Assembly (NCBI RefSeq): GCF_001612725.1
Contig: NZ_BDAZ01000014.1
Coordinates: forward strand, 1 to 64,000
Origin: Nocardia anaemiae NBRC 100462
GTDB taxonomy: Bacteria > Actinomycetota > Actinomycetes > Mycobacteriales > Mycobacteriaceae
DNA length: 64,000 bases
Direction: 5' to 3'
The notes under the pieces are model-generated. The model was not told the DNA's origin, did no database searches, and saw only the letters and a program-made list of their open reading frames with translations. Positions 34,147 through 42,428 of the stretch are shown here, piece by piece; the stretch's first letter is position 1; each line of letters begins with the position of its first letter. A program made the position numbers and the translations under genes.

Positions 34147-35361
34147 TCACGCCTCCAATCCGGCGATATCGGCATCGCTCATTCCGAGCAATTCCGACAG
34201 CACCTCTCGCGTGTGCTCACCAAGGTCCGGTCCGACATTGCGGATCGGCAGCGACTTTTCACCGATCACCGGCACGATGCCGGGAAAGCCGACCGTCTTC
34301 GGTTGCGGCGCACCGACATCAACCGGGAACGGCTGAATCATATTGCGCGCCTTGTACTGCTCGTCGACGACGATATCGGCGGCCGTGTAGATCGGGCCGC
34401 ACGGAATCGCGGCCGCTTCCAACAGTTTCAGCGCCTCGTCGCGGGTGTGCCGCACGGTCCATTCGGCAATCGACGCGTCGAGCCGTTCGCGATTGCGCCA
34501 GCGTCCGGCATTGTCCTGCAGTTCCGGATCGGCGGCCAGATCAGGGCGGCCGATCACTTCCATATAGCGCTGGAAGATGGCATCGCCGTTGCCGCCGATA
34601 ATGATGCTCGTACCGTCGCTGGTCGGGTAGGCATTGCTCGGCGCGATGCCCTCCATCCGCCCGCCGACCCGCTCGCGGTTGATGCCGTACGCAAGATAGT
34701 CGGGCACAAGCGATTCCATCACCGACAGGATCGCCTCGTTCAACGCCACATCGATGACGCGTTCCCCCAGCGGAATCGATGCGTTGGTGCGTTCCCGCTG
34801 GAACAGCGCCATCACGGTTCCGAACGCCGCGTAGATCCCGGCGATCGAATCACCGATGGACACCCCGACCCGCACCGGCGGCCGATCCGGATCCCCGACC
34901 AGCTCGCGCAGCCCGCCGACCGCCTCGGCGACCGCGGCGAAACCGGGCCGCGCGGCCAGCGGCCCGGTCTGCCCGTAGGCGGAGATCCGGGTGATCACCA
35001 GATCCGGATTGACTTCGTTCAGCACCTCAGGCCCCAGGCCCCACTTCTCGAGCATCCCGGGGCGGAAATTCTCCAACAGCACATCGCAGTGCCGCAGCAG
35101 ATCAAGGACGACGCCGCGGCCCGCCTCGGTGCGCAGATCCAGCGTGATCGACTTCTTGTTCCGGTTGATGGTGCGGTACAGCATCGAGGTATCGCCGCCG
35201 TAGAGCCGCCAGTTGCGTAGCTCGTCCCCGGCCTTCGGCCGCTCCACTTTGATGACCTCGGCCCCGAAATCGCCGAGGATGCGCCCAGCGGTCGGCGCGG
35301 CGATGTAATTGCCGAGTTCCAGGACGCGAACCCCGTCCAGCGGGCTGATACTCATGGGCAT
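34147..35361 (-). CDS. CaiB/BaiF (family III) CoA-transferase
   Basis: 404 residues. Family hallmarks: LSPLDGVRVLELGNYIAAPTAGRILGDFGAEVIKVE at the start (shown in pieces: VLELGNYIAAP, GDFGAEVIKVE), NKKSITLDLRTEAG, and the predicted catalytic Asp D171 in VSIGDSIAGIYA. The enzyme moves CoA between acids via an aspartyl-CoA intermediate. ATG at 35361 or at 35355. It probably works with the HMGL-type lyase downstream, for example on HMG, citramalate or itaconate-type acids (inference from neighbourhood only). Confidence 0.9.
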   Translation of the reverse strand: MPMSISPLDGVRVLELGNYIAAPTAGRILGDFGAEVIKVERPKAGDELRNWRLYGGDTSMLYRTINRNKKSITLDLRTEAGRGVVLDLLRHCDVLLENFRPGMLEKWGLGPEVLNEVNPDLVITRISAYGQTGPLAARPGFAAVAEAVGGLRELVGDPDRPPVRVGVSIGDSIAGIYAAFGTVMALFQRERTNASIPLGERVIDVALNEAILSVMESLVPDYLAYGINRERVGGRMEGIAPSNAYPTSDGTSIIIGGNGDAIFQRYMEVIGRPDLAADPELQDNAGRWRNRERLDASIAEWTVRHTRDEALKLLEAAAIPCGPIYTAADIVVDEQYKARNMIQPFPVDVGAPQPKTVGFPGIVPVIGEKSLPIRNVGPDLGEHTREVLSELLGMSDADIAGLEA

Positions 35362-35490
35362 CAGTCTGTACTATCGCGCCGCCCGGCAGCGGCCCGACCT
35401 GGTACATCGGCGAGTGCTGGTATCGCGACCGCACGGCCCCTCAACTGCCGCAGCACAATCGGCGATACTGCGGCAGCCGTGCGATCACCG

Positions 35491-36420
35491 TCACACTTCC
35501 AGCGGGGAAGCTTCCTCGATGATCGAGTAGTGCTCGGCATTGCCGTGATGCGAGGTGCTCGTGACGCCGTCGACACCGACCGGGATATCCCCGGCGAGGG
35601 TGATCCGGGTCAGCTTGCGCGGCTGGTCGTCGTAGTCGTCGACGGCGTAGTGCTGGGTGGCGCGGTTATCCCAAATGGCGACGTCACCGGGCTGCCAGTT
35701 CCAGCGGGTGGTGTTCTCCAGCCGGGTCACCCGGTCCTGGAACAGGCGGAACAGGGCTTGGGACTCACTGGTGGAGACCCCGACAAAACGCTTGACGAAG
35801 TGCCCGACCAGCAGTGCGCGCTCACCGGTCTCCGGGTGCACCCGCACCACCGGATGCTCGGTCTCGTAGTAATCAGACTGGAATTCGGCGCGGTAGGCGT
35901 CGGTATTCGGGTTGCTCCGGTCCACGTCGGTGGCGGCGTAGTCGTAGAGATTGGTGTGCACCGCGCGCAGGCTCTCGGCCAGGCGCTTGAGCGGCTCCGG
36001 CAGCGAGTCGTAGGCGGCGACGGTGGAGGCCCAGGTGGTCGAGCCGCCGTAGGTCGGCAGGGTGACCGCGCGCAGGATGGAGGCCTTCGGGATCCGGTCG
36101 ACGAAGGTGACGTCGGTGTGCCAGCTATTGGCTCGGCCGTACTCGGAGTCGATCGCCAGGCTCTTGACGCCGTGCGAGGTGACCGTCGGATGCGGGGTGG
36201 TCGGGGTGCCGAGCAATTGGGCGAACTCGTACTGCCCGTCCTCGGTCAAATGGTCCTGACCGCGGAAGAAGATGACCTTGTGCTCGAGCAGCGCGCGCCG
36301 GATCACCGCGACGGTTGCCGCGTCCACATCGCCGCCGAGCCGGACATTGTCGACCTGGGCGCCGATACGAGCGCCGATTTTGGTCACGGTGGCGGTTGTC
36401 TGGGCGTAGTCGACCGTCAT
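35491..36420 (-). CDS. TauD/TfdA family 2-oxoglutarate/Fe(II) dioxygenase
   Basis: 309 residues from the ATG at 36420 (AAGGTGA upstream). Iron ligands are visible as H101 and D103 in NSWHTDVTF, plus a C-terminal His in [13 protein letters not shown]; Arg in [10 protein letters not shown] binds the 2-oxoglutarate carboxylate. Length and motifs resemble mycobacterial Rv3406-like alkylsulfate/taurine dioxygenases, which release sulfite from sulfonates or sulfate esters. The frame is open upstream to 36573 without conserved residues. It stands between repeat-rich spacers, so no operon partner is obvious. Confidence 0.88.
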   Translation of the reverse strand: MTVDYAQTTATVTKIGARIGAQVDNVRLGGDVDAATVAVIRRALLEHKVIFFRGQDHLTEDGQYEFAQLLGTPTTPHPTVTSHGVKSLAIDSEYGRANSWHTDVTFVDRIPKASILRAVTLPTYGGSTTWASTVAAYDSLPEPLKRLAESLRAVHTNLYDYAATDVDRSNPNTDAYRAEFQSDYYETEHPVVRVHPETGERALLVGHFVKRFVGVSTSESQALFRLFQDRVTRLENTTRWNWQPGDVAIWDNRATQHYAVDDYDDQPRKLTRITLAGDIPVGVDGVTSTSHHGNAEHYSIIEEASPLEV

Positions 36421-36540
36421 GAGAGTCACCTTCGCTGGATCGAATCGGTTGATGCTCCCCGAGCACATCACCGAAACACCCAGCCCAACCAGGGTTTTCG
36501 TCGCTCTGATCCCAACCCACGCCCCACCGAGCGGAGTTAT

Positions 36541-36573
36541 ATGGCGGCTCAATGCATGTCGCAGAGCCGCCAT
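36541..36573. repeat. Perfect 10-bp hairpin
   Basis: Arms ATGGCGGCTC and GAGCCGCCAT with a 13-nt loop. It is not followed by a T-run, so it need not be a terminator. The right arm overlaps the first copy of the 22-bp motif repeated twice more within 170 bp. Confidence 0.6.
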
Positions 36574-36756
36574 TCGACTGCCCTCGATGGGGCTTCCGCG
36601 CCCAGCTGGCCAGGCCTGCGGCTGTCAGCGCGGTCGACTGGCTGTGGTGGCGTTGTCGAGAGTTCGCCGAGGGTAGTTGAGTGGCGGCTGGTGATCGGAG
36701 TTTGGGCAACCATTCGACTACTCTCGGTGGGCTGTCGGTTGGGTTTGCTGATACAC

Positions 36757-36860
36757 CCCTGCCCCTGCCTCTGCCCTCGGCCCCCTGCCCCTGCCTCTGC
36801 CTCGGCCCCCTGCCTCTGCCTCGGCCCCCTGCCTCCGCCTTGGCCTCGGCCCTCGGCGCC
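36757..36860. repeat. CTGCC/CTCGGCC minisatellite
   Basis: About five imperfect units of 19-25 nt built on CCCTGCCTCTGCCTCGGCC. Unit length varies by gain or loss of a CTGCCC block. Such pyrimidine-rich tracts are prone to slippage, so the copy number may vary between strains. Confidence 0.75.
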
Positions 36861-36886
36861 TGGACGCAGGCGGAAGGCGGGGCGGA

Positions 36887-37657
36887 TCAGCCGACGTGCT
36901 CGCGCAGGTACGCCAGATCCTCGGCGACGCCCTCAGCGGGGGTCTCCAGAACCACCGGCGCATCCGCCGTCCGGCAGACCTCCGCGAGCAGCTGTGGATC
37001 GATCGTCCCGTCGGCGAAGTTGGCATGGCGGTCCGCGCCGGAATTGAATTCGTCGCGCGAGGAGTTCAGGTGCACCAGGTCGATGCGGCCGGTGATGGCC
37101 TTGATCCGTTCGACGACGCCGACCAGATCCTCACCGCCCGCCCAGGCGTGGCAGGTGTCCAGGCAGAAGCCGGCGCCGAAATCGCCGACCGCGTCCCATA
37201 GCCGGGCGATCGAATCGAAATGCCTGGCCATGGCGTGGTTACCGCCCGCGGTGTTCTCGATCAGGATCGGCACCGCGAAGCCGCCCTTGTCCTGCTGACG
37301 TTCGAACAGCTTGCGCCAGTTGTCGATTCCGGTTTCCAGTTCGCCGTCGGAGCGGACATGTCCGCCGTGCACCACCAGACCGAACGCGCCGATATCGGCG
37401 GCCGCCTTCGCCTGCTGCGCAACCGCGTTGCGCGATGGCATGCGCAAGCGATTGTTCAGGCTGGCCACATTGATCTGATAGGACGAATGCACCACCACAT
37501 CAATCGGACTGGCGAGGATCTCCTCGGTCCGCGGATGCGGGGTCGGTTTGTCCCAACTCTGCGGGTCGACGACGAACAGTTGGATGACATCGGCGCCGAG
37601 TTTTTCACCGAAGCCGATCGGATCGCTGTCGAGCCGGACGTGTGCTCCAATGCGCAT
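36887..37657 (-). CDS. end: Deoxyribonuclease IV (AP endonuclease, Nfo/End)
   Basis: 256 residues. TIM-barrel endonuclease IV of mycobacterial type: MRIGAHVRLDSDPIGFGEKLGADVIQLF start, VVHSSYQINVAS, VHGGHV, ILIENTAGGNHAMARHF, FCLDTCHAWAGG and LVHLNSSRDEFNSGADRHAN, which together carry the three-zinc ligands (His, Glu, Asp). The enzyme nicks DNA at abasic sites in base-excision repair. The ATG at 37657 starts the conserved protein; an open frame runs upstream without homology. Confidence 0.92.
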   Translation of the reverse strand: MRIGAHVRLDSDPIGFGEKLGADVIQLFVVDPQSWDKPTPHPRTEEILASPIDVVVHSSYQINVASLNNRLRMPSRNAVAQQAKAAADIGAFGLVVHGGHVRSDGELETGIDNWRKLFERQQDKGGFAVPILIENTAGGNHAMARHFDSIARLWDAVGDFGAGFCLDTCHAWAGGEDLVGVVERIKAITGRIDLVHLNSSRDEFNSGADRHANFADGTIDPQLLAEVCRTADAPVVLETPAEGVAEDLAYLREHVG

Positions 37658-37787
37658 GGGGGCGAGCCTAACGACTGCCACCGACAACGTCTTCGCCCAC
37701 CGCAACGAACATGTTGCGTCCGGGCCGTGCGTGCAGATACATCGGTAGGATCCAGGTGCTCGACCCGATACGGGGGGTGAATCCACT

Positions 37788-38951
37788 GTGCTGAGAACTG
37801 GCGATGTTTTCGCTGGATACACGATCAAACGCGTGCTCGGCCAGGGCGGTATGGGCACCGTGTACCTGGCCCAGCATCCGCGGCTGCCGCGCCTGACCGC
37901 GCTGAAATTGCTGAAGCGCGAACTGTATTTCGATGCCGAGATCCGGCGCCGCTTCGAGCGGGAGGCCGATCTGGTCGCCCAGCTCGACCATCCGAATATC
38001 GTCACCGTCTACGACCGCGGCGCCGAGGACCAACAGCTGTGGATCTCGATGCAATTCGTGCCCGGCGCGGACGCGTCCTGCGCGGATGTCAATGTGCTCG
38101 CGCCGGGGCGCGCGGTGCAGATCATCGCCGATACGGCGGCCGCCCTGGATTTCGCACACGGCAACGGCGTACTGCACCGCGACGTGAAACCGGCCAATAT
38201 CCTGCTGGCCAAGGCCCCGATCGGACAGCCGGAACGGGTGCTGCTCACCGACTTCGGCATCGCGGGCATGCGCGATGGCGAGTCCACGCTGAGTTCGGCC
38301 GGAACCATTACCGCCACGCTGGCCTACGCCGCGCCGGAACAACTGACCGGTACGCCGGACTACCTCGCCGACCAGTACTCGCTGGCCTGCTCGCTGTTCT
38401 GGATGCTGACCGGTGCCGCGCCCTTCCACGGTGCGAATCCGATGGCGATCATCAACGGCCATCTGTACGGCGCGATTCCGTCGCTGCGCCAGTATCGGCC
38501 GGATGTGCCACCGGGTTTGGATGCGGTGCTGGCGCGAGCGATGGCCAAACGGCCCGCGGATCGTTTCGTCAGCTGCACCGAATTCGCCGTGGCGGCTCGG
38601 CGAGCGCTGGTGATGTCCGCGCCGCGCCCGCAGCAGGGAAACGGGCAGCACCGGCCGCCGATGGGCATGGGGCCCGGATCACGTCCCGATACCGAACCGC
38701 CTCGCGGCGCCGATCCGGTCCCGTCTGGAAACCCGTTGCCCCCCAACACTTCCGAGCGCGTCGGCAGCGCCAGAACCTCCGGGCCGACCGAGCCGCCCAA
38801 CCGATCCGCCCCCGTGCCACCGCGGACGTCCCAGCCGCGCCTGCCGCTGCCGCCGCGCCGTGCACCGCGACCCGGCACCATTGCCCTGCCCGATATCCCA
38901 CGTCGGCCCGGCAGAACGCCGCCCGGACCGGCACCGCGTCCGCCGCCATAG
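37788..38951 (+). CDS. Soluble Ser/Thr protein kinase, Pro-rich tail
   Basis: 387 residues, GTG start. Complete Hanks-type catalytic domain: Gly loop LGQGGMGTVYLA, invariant K40, HRDVKPAN with catalytic D132, DFG (LTDFGIAGM), and APE-like YAAPEQLTG. The last 130 residues are a Pro/Arg-rich low-complexity tail with no transmembrane segment, unlike the next kinase. Kinase domains of the two products are collinear from residue 1 (same K40 and D132), indicating a tandem duplication. Role: signalling by phosphorylation; targets unknown. Confidence 0.9.
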   Translation: MLRTGDVFAGYTIKRVLGQGGMGTVYLAQHPRLPRLTALKLLKRELYFDAEIRRRFEREADLVAQLDHPNIVTVYDRGAEDQQLWISMQFVPGADASCADVNVLAPGRAVQIIADTAAALDFAHGNGVLHRDVKPANILLAKAPIGQPERVLLTDFGIAGMRDGESTLSSAGTITATLAYAAPEQLTGTPDYLADQYSLACSLFWMLTGAAPFHGANPMAIINGHLYGAIPSLRQYRPDVPPGLDAVLARAMAKRPADRFVSCTEFAVAARRALVMSAPRPQQGNGQHRPPMGMGPGSRPDTEPPRGADPVPSGNPLPPNTSERVGSARTSGPTEPPNRSAPVPPRTSQPRLPLPPRRAPRPGTIALPDIPRRPGRTPPGPAPRPPP

Positions 38952-39123
38952 CCGGAAATAATCGGATATCGCATGCGATGCCGATAAGTCGACGATAACC
39001 AGGGCTTAAGCGAATCCTGCTAAGGTTTCGATGTTTTCCGTGGTCAGGAGGTCCTGATCGCGCATTCTTATGCTGTACGCCTGTCATCGGTGGGTCCCGG
39101 TGGCGGCGGGAAGTGGAGCAGAC

Positions 39124-40947
39124 ATGCTGGCCAGCGGTGACGTATTCGCCGGTTATGTCATCGATCGGCAATTGGGTCGCGGTGGCATGGGTTCGGTGTA
39201 CCTGGCAAAACATCCGCGGCTGCCGCGGATGACGGCGCTGAAGCTGCTGAATCGGGAGATGTTCTTCGATAAGGAGGTGCGGGCGCGGTTCGAGCGGGAG
39301 GCGGATCTGGTCGCCCAGCTCGATCACCCGAATATCGTCACCGTCTATGACCGCGGCCTCGAGGATGAGCAGCTGTGGATCTCGATGCAGTACATCGATG
39401 GCATCGATGCCGCATCGGTCGATCCCAAGTCGCTGCCCCCGGAGCGGGCGGTCCAAATAATCAAGGAGACCGCCGACGCGCTCGACTACGCGCACGGCAT
39501 GGGCGTACTGCACCGCGATGTGAAGCCCGCGAATATTCTGCTGGCCCGCTCCGGCGGCGGGCGCGGTGAGCGGGTATATCTGACCGACTTCGGTATCGCG
39601 CGGTTGCGTGACGACACCGGCCACCTCACCCAGACCGGCACCTTCACCGCCACCTTGGCCTACGCCTCGCCCGAACAGCTCACCGGTGCCTCGCTGGATC
39701 ACCGATCGGATCAGTACTCGCTGGCCTGCTCACTGTTCTGGCTGTTCACCGGGTCCGGTCCGTTCGCGGCGACCAATCCGGCGGCCGTGATCCAGGGACA
39801 TCTGCAGGCCGCGCCCCCGGCGCTCAGCAGCGTTCGTCCCGGCTTGCCCTTCCAGTTGGACGCGGTGATGGCCAAGGCCATGGCCAAGCGTCCCGACGAC
39901 CGGTTCGCCTCCTGCTCGGAGTTCGCGCAGGCCGCCAAGCACGCACTGACCAATCCGAGCGTTCCGTCGATGCCGGTGGTCGGTGGACCGCGTCCGGGCA
40001 CCGGCCCGGCGATTCCGGTGACGGGTGCGCCACGTCCGGTCACCGGGCAGCCGATGCCGGTGACGAACGGGCCGTACCCGCAGACCGCCGGACCGTACCC
40101 GCAGACCAGCGGCCCATATCCACAGACGAGCGCACCGCACGCGGCGCAGTCATTGGCGCCGACGACGGTCAATCCCGCATCGCAGGTCGCCCCACATCCG
40201 CAGCCGATGCAGACCGCGCCGACCCAACAGCAACCGCATCCGAGCAATCCGTACAACCAGCAGCCGCTCGGCTTCGCGCCGCCGCCGATGGGCGGACCGC
40301 GCCCGCCCGCACCGCCGCAGCGCAAATCGAATGTCGGACTGATCGTCGCACTGTGCGTCGGTCTGGTGATTCTGCTGGTGATCGTGGTCGCGATCATCGG
40401 CGCGGTATCCGGCGGCGGTTCGTCGAGCTCCAGTGGCGGCAGCACCACGACCTCGTCGAGCTCGTCCTATGGTGGCGGCGGCGGTGCGGTGGATGCCACC
40501 GCGGCAGCGATCAGCAAAGAGTTCCCGCGCATGGTGCCCGCCAGCGAATCCGACTCGGTCGGCTACAACGGCGCGAAATGCAATGCCCACAAGACCGGCG
40601 ACCTGACCCTGCCGACGCCGGGCACGCCGGACTTCGGCGCCTGGGCCGCGCAGTGGGACTGCTACGGCGGCGGTGACAACGACGACCCGTTCTACACGAT
40701 CTACGTCTACAAGAACGCCTCCGACGTGCAGAAGGCGCTGAGCAATCTGCCTTCCGATGCCACCAAGTCGACCGACACCAACGGCGGCAAGACCTACACC
40801 AACTACAAGTTCGTCAACGACGGCCCCAAGATCGTCACCGCCTTCACCGGCGACAGCAAGCGGGCCCAATTCCTCATGTACGCAGACGGTTTGGCGGGCG
40901 CTCAGGAAAAAGTCCTGCGCTGGTGGCGCTCGGCCCCACTGAACTGA
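39124..40947 (+). CDS. Transmembrane Ser/Thr protein kinase with extracytoplasmic domain
   Basis: 607 residues from the ATG at 39124 (GGAG 6 nt upstream). The catalytic domain has K40, HRDVKPAN (D132) and LTDFGIARLRD. It is followed by a Pro/Gln-rich juxtamembrane region with three GPYPQT repeats (40069-40131). One membrane segment (VGLIVALCVGLVILLVIVVA, about residues 404-428) leads to a Gly/Ser linker and an extracytoplasmic domain of about 150 residues with two cysteines (YNGAKC and QWDCYGG) likely forming a disulfide. Architecture as in PknB-like sensor kinases, but the sensor is not PASTA. Paralogue of the upstream kinase. Confidence 0.9.
   Translation: MLASGDVFAGYVIDRQLGRGGMGSVYLAKHPRLPRMTALKLLNREMFFDKEVRARFEREADLVAQLDHPNIVTVYDRGLEDEQLWISMQYIDGIDAASVDPKSLPPERAVQIIKETADALDYAHGMGVLHRDVKPANILLARSGGGRGERVYLTDFGIARLRDDTGHLTQTGTFTATLAYASPEQLTGASLDHRSDQYSLACSLFWLFTGSGPFAATNPAAVIQGHLQAAPPALSSVRPGLPFQLDAVMAKAMAKRPDDRFASCSEFAQAAKHALTNPSVPSMPVVGGPRPGTGPAIPVTGAPRPVTGQPMPVTNGPYPQTAGPYPQTSGPYPQTSAPHAAQSLAPTTVNPASQVAPHPQPMQTAPTQQQPHPSNPYNQQPLGFAPPPMGGPRPPAPPQRKSNVGLIVALCVGLVILLVIVVAIIGAVSGGGSSSSSGGSTTTSSSSSYGGGGGAVDATAAAISKEFPRMVPASESDSVGYNGAKCNAHKTGDLTLPTPGTPDFGAWAAQWDCYGGGDNDDPFYTIYVYKNASDVQKALSNLPSDATKSTDTNGGKTYTNYKFVNDGPKIVTAFTGDSKRAQFLMYADGLAGAQEKVLRWWRSAPLN
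40069..40131 (+). repeat. Three 21-nt in-frame repeats (GPYPQT-A/S) in the kinase linker
   Basis: Three consecutive 21-nt units each encode GPYPQT plus Ala or Ser in the juxtamembrane linker of the second kinase. The third unit uses different synonymous codons (CAT-type AT-richer positions), so the peptide, not only the DNA, has been conserved. Confidence 0.85.
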
Positions 40948-40992
40948 CAGCCGAACCGGGCGCGAAAACAACTCGACCCCGCCGGAAGCTAG

Positions 40993-41054
40993 CGCATAAG
41001 CCGTGCGTACGGCGCACAAGCTATACGTTGTGTGAGGTCGTCGATACTTATGCG
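40993..41054. repeat. 62-bp palindromic intergenic element, copy 2
   Basis: Same length and identical outer arms (CGCATAAG/CTTATGCG) as copy 1 at 32782-32843, with CGCACAAG and GTTGTGTG as the inner pair and a conserved GCTAT loop. It lies 45 bp after the kinase stop and 57 bp before the GTG of the PEP-mutase-family gene. Confidence 0.75.
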
Positions 41055-41110
41055 GCGCTTCGATGGCCTTCGCGGTGGACGAAGGAACACGGGAGAGGGA
41101 GGAAGACGAC

Positions 41111-41956
41111 GTGGTCGGCGATCGGCGGGAACGGGCGCAGCGGTTTGTCGAGTTGCACAGGGAAGGTTGCTTCCTGCTGCCGAATGCGTGGGATGCGGGT
41201 AGTGCCCGGATTCTGGAGTCGGTCGGCTTTCCCGCGGTGGCCACCACCAGCGCTGGTATCGCGTTCTCGCTCGGACGCCCGGATCACGACTTCTTCGCCG
41301 AGCACGAGGACGGGCGGGTCGATCGGGAGACCATGCTGGGTCGGGTTCGCGAGATCGTCGACGCGGTCGGGGTGCCGGTCAGCGCCGATCTCGAAGAGGG
41401 GTACGGCGAGAAACCCGAGACGGTGGCGACCACGATCTCGTTGGCGCTCGATGCCGGTGCGGCGGGCGGCAATATCGAGGACTTCACCGGCGATAGCACC
41501 CGACCGCTGTTCGACCTGGAGTTGTGCTCGGACCGCATTCGCGCTGCCCGCGCCGCCGTCGACGCCAGCGGCGAGCCGTTCGTCCTGGTCGGCCGCACCG
41601 ACGGACTCCTGGTCGACAGCTCACTCGATGAATGCGTCCGCCGGGCCAACGCCTACCTCTCGGCAGGTGCCGACTGCGCGTTCGTTCCGGGTGCCAGCGA
41701 CGCGACCACCATCGGCACACTGGTGCGCGAACTCGACGGCCCGCTCAACGTCGTCATGGGTTTGACCGGCAACGCACTGTCCCTCGACGACCTGCGCGAG
41801 CTCGGCGTGCGTCGAGTTACGGTCGGCGGCAGCATCTTCCGCGCCATGTACCGCCAATTGCTCGGCACCGCACATGAATTGGCCGACCTCGGCACCTTCA
41901 CCTACGCCGCCGACCAACTCACCCAGACCGACCTCAACAACCTCTTCCGCCGCTGA
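41111..41956 (+). CDS. Isocitrate lyase/PEP mutase superfamily protein
   Basis: 281 residues from the GTG at 41111 (GGAGG 9 nt upstream); an ATG at 41063 in the same frame lacks a ribosome site. It contains LPNAWDAGSARILESVGFPAVATTSAG, the metal/substrate loop ADLEEGYGEKPETV, GGNIEDFTGD and LVGRTDGLLV. These are characteristic of the oxaloacetate hydrolase/2-methylisocitrate lyase/phosphonomutase group (CPEP mutase-like). The lyase KKCGH signature of true isocitrate lyases is replaced by an EEGYG loop, so it is a different acid lyase or hydrolase. Substrate unknown. Confidence 0.85.
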   Translation: MVGDRRERAQRFVELHREGCFLLPNAWDAGSARILESVGFPAVATTSAGIAFSLGRPDHDFFAEHEDGRVDRETMLGRVREIVDAVGVPVSADLEEGYGEKPETVATTISLALDAGAAGGNIEDFTGDSTRPLFDLELCSDRIRAARAAVDASGEPFVLVGRTDGLLVDSSLDECVRRANAYLSAGADCAFVPGASDATTIGTLVRELDGPLNVVMGLTGNALSLDDLRELGVRRVTVGGSIFRAMYRQLLGTAHELADLGTFTYAADQLTQTDLNNLFRR

Positions 41957-42009
41957 TCAGCGCTTCAGTGACAGTGTTTCGTTGGTGACGCACGTCGAGG
42001 AACGCGTCG

Positions 42010-42265
42010 ATGTGGGCTTCCTCGAACGGGGCTTGGTCGGTCCGCGTCTCCAAGCCCCGCACCGGCCCGTCGCTGATCAGCGCCCCAGGCAAAGGCGGCG
42101 CGCTAGTTCACCAGCTGACGCACATCGGGGTGGGAGGAATGCGTCGAGGTGGGCTTCCTCGAACGGTGTGCGCGTATCCGAGAACCGCACCGGCCCATTG
42201 CTGATCTTCACCCCGACGAGTGGGACGCGTTCACAGCTGGAATGCGCGACAGCGGTCTGACTGCC
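42010..42265 (+). pseudogene. Decayed tandem DUF397-domain remnants
   Basis: Two degenerate copies of the DUF397 core lie in different frames. The first, about 42013-42085, reads WASSNGAWSVRVSKPRTGPSLI. The second, 42150-42215, reads WASSNGVRVSENRTGPLLIFTP. The second continues only after a one-base shift into DEWDAFTAGMRDSGL (from 42215), the normal DUF397 C-terminus. The surrounding 120-bp units (41952-42071 and 42072-42190) begin alike with CGCTGATCAGCGC and share TGACGCAC and GGGCTTCCTCGAACGG. DUF397 genes usually accompany XRE regulators; none is here. Confidence 0.6.
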
Positions 42266-42375
42266 CGGGTTCGGAAACCCCGGCCCATGCGTTTTGTTGC
42301 GGCAGCGCATTCCCCGGCGCGCACAGCTCCCAAGTCCGACGCTGAACCTTGCCTGCGCCACACCGCTCGTAGTAC

Positions 42376-42408
42376 TGTCCAGACACGTGTCCATCACGTG
42401 TGTGGACA
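42376..42408. promoter_or_regulatory. Operator palindrome upstream of cyp51 (GTCCAGACAC family)
   Basis: A 33-bp dyad whose arms read TGTCCAGACACGTG on the left and CACGTGTGTGGACA on the right, 20 bp before the cyp51 start. It contains AGACACGTGTCC, also found (as AGACACATGTCC) in the 53.6-kb divergent promoter region and over the TetR start codon at 58896-58907. Such symmetry is typical of a TetR-type repressor. Confidence 0.65.
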
Positions 42409-42428
42409 GATATCCCAGGAGGATTTTC

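Larger units (their letters stand above)
36421..36886. other. Repeat-rich 466-bp spacer without a gene
   Basis: Between the dioxygenase start and the endonuclease IV stop (both minus). It contains a 10-bp hairpin (36541-36573), three copies of a CCATTCGACT-CTCG-TGGG motif (36566-36593, inverted at 36668-36688, and 36710-36731), and a CTGCCTCTGCCTCGGCC minisatellite (36757-36860). Open frames here translate to low-complexity sequence only. Confidence 0.6.

Noticed and set aside
33921..34175. 84-codon minus-strand frame upstream of the lyase
   Set aside because: Arg-rich translation with no family; its end is part of the tandem duplication. Noted as a possible leader but not called a gene.
36757..36860. 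CTGCC/CTCGGCC tract as a possible CRISPR-like array
   Set aside because: Units are adjacent without unique spacers; it is a minisatellite.
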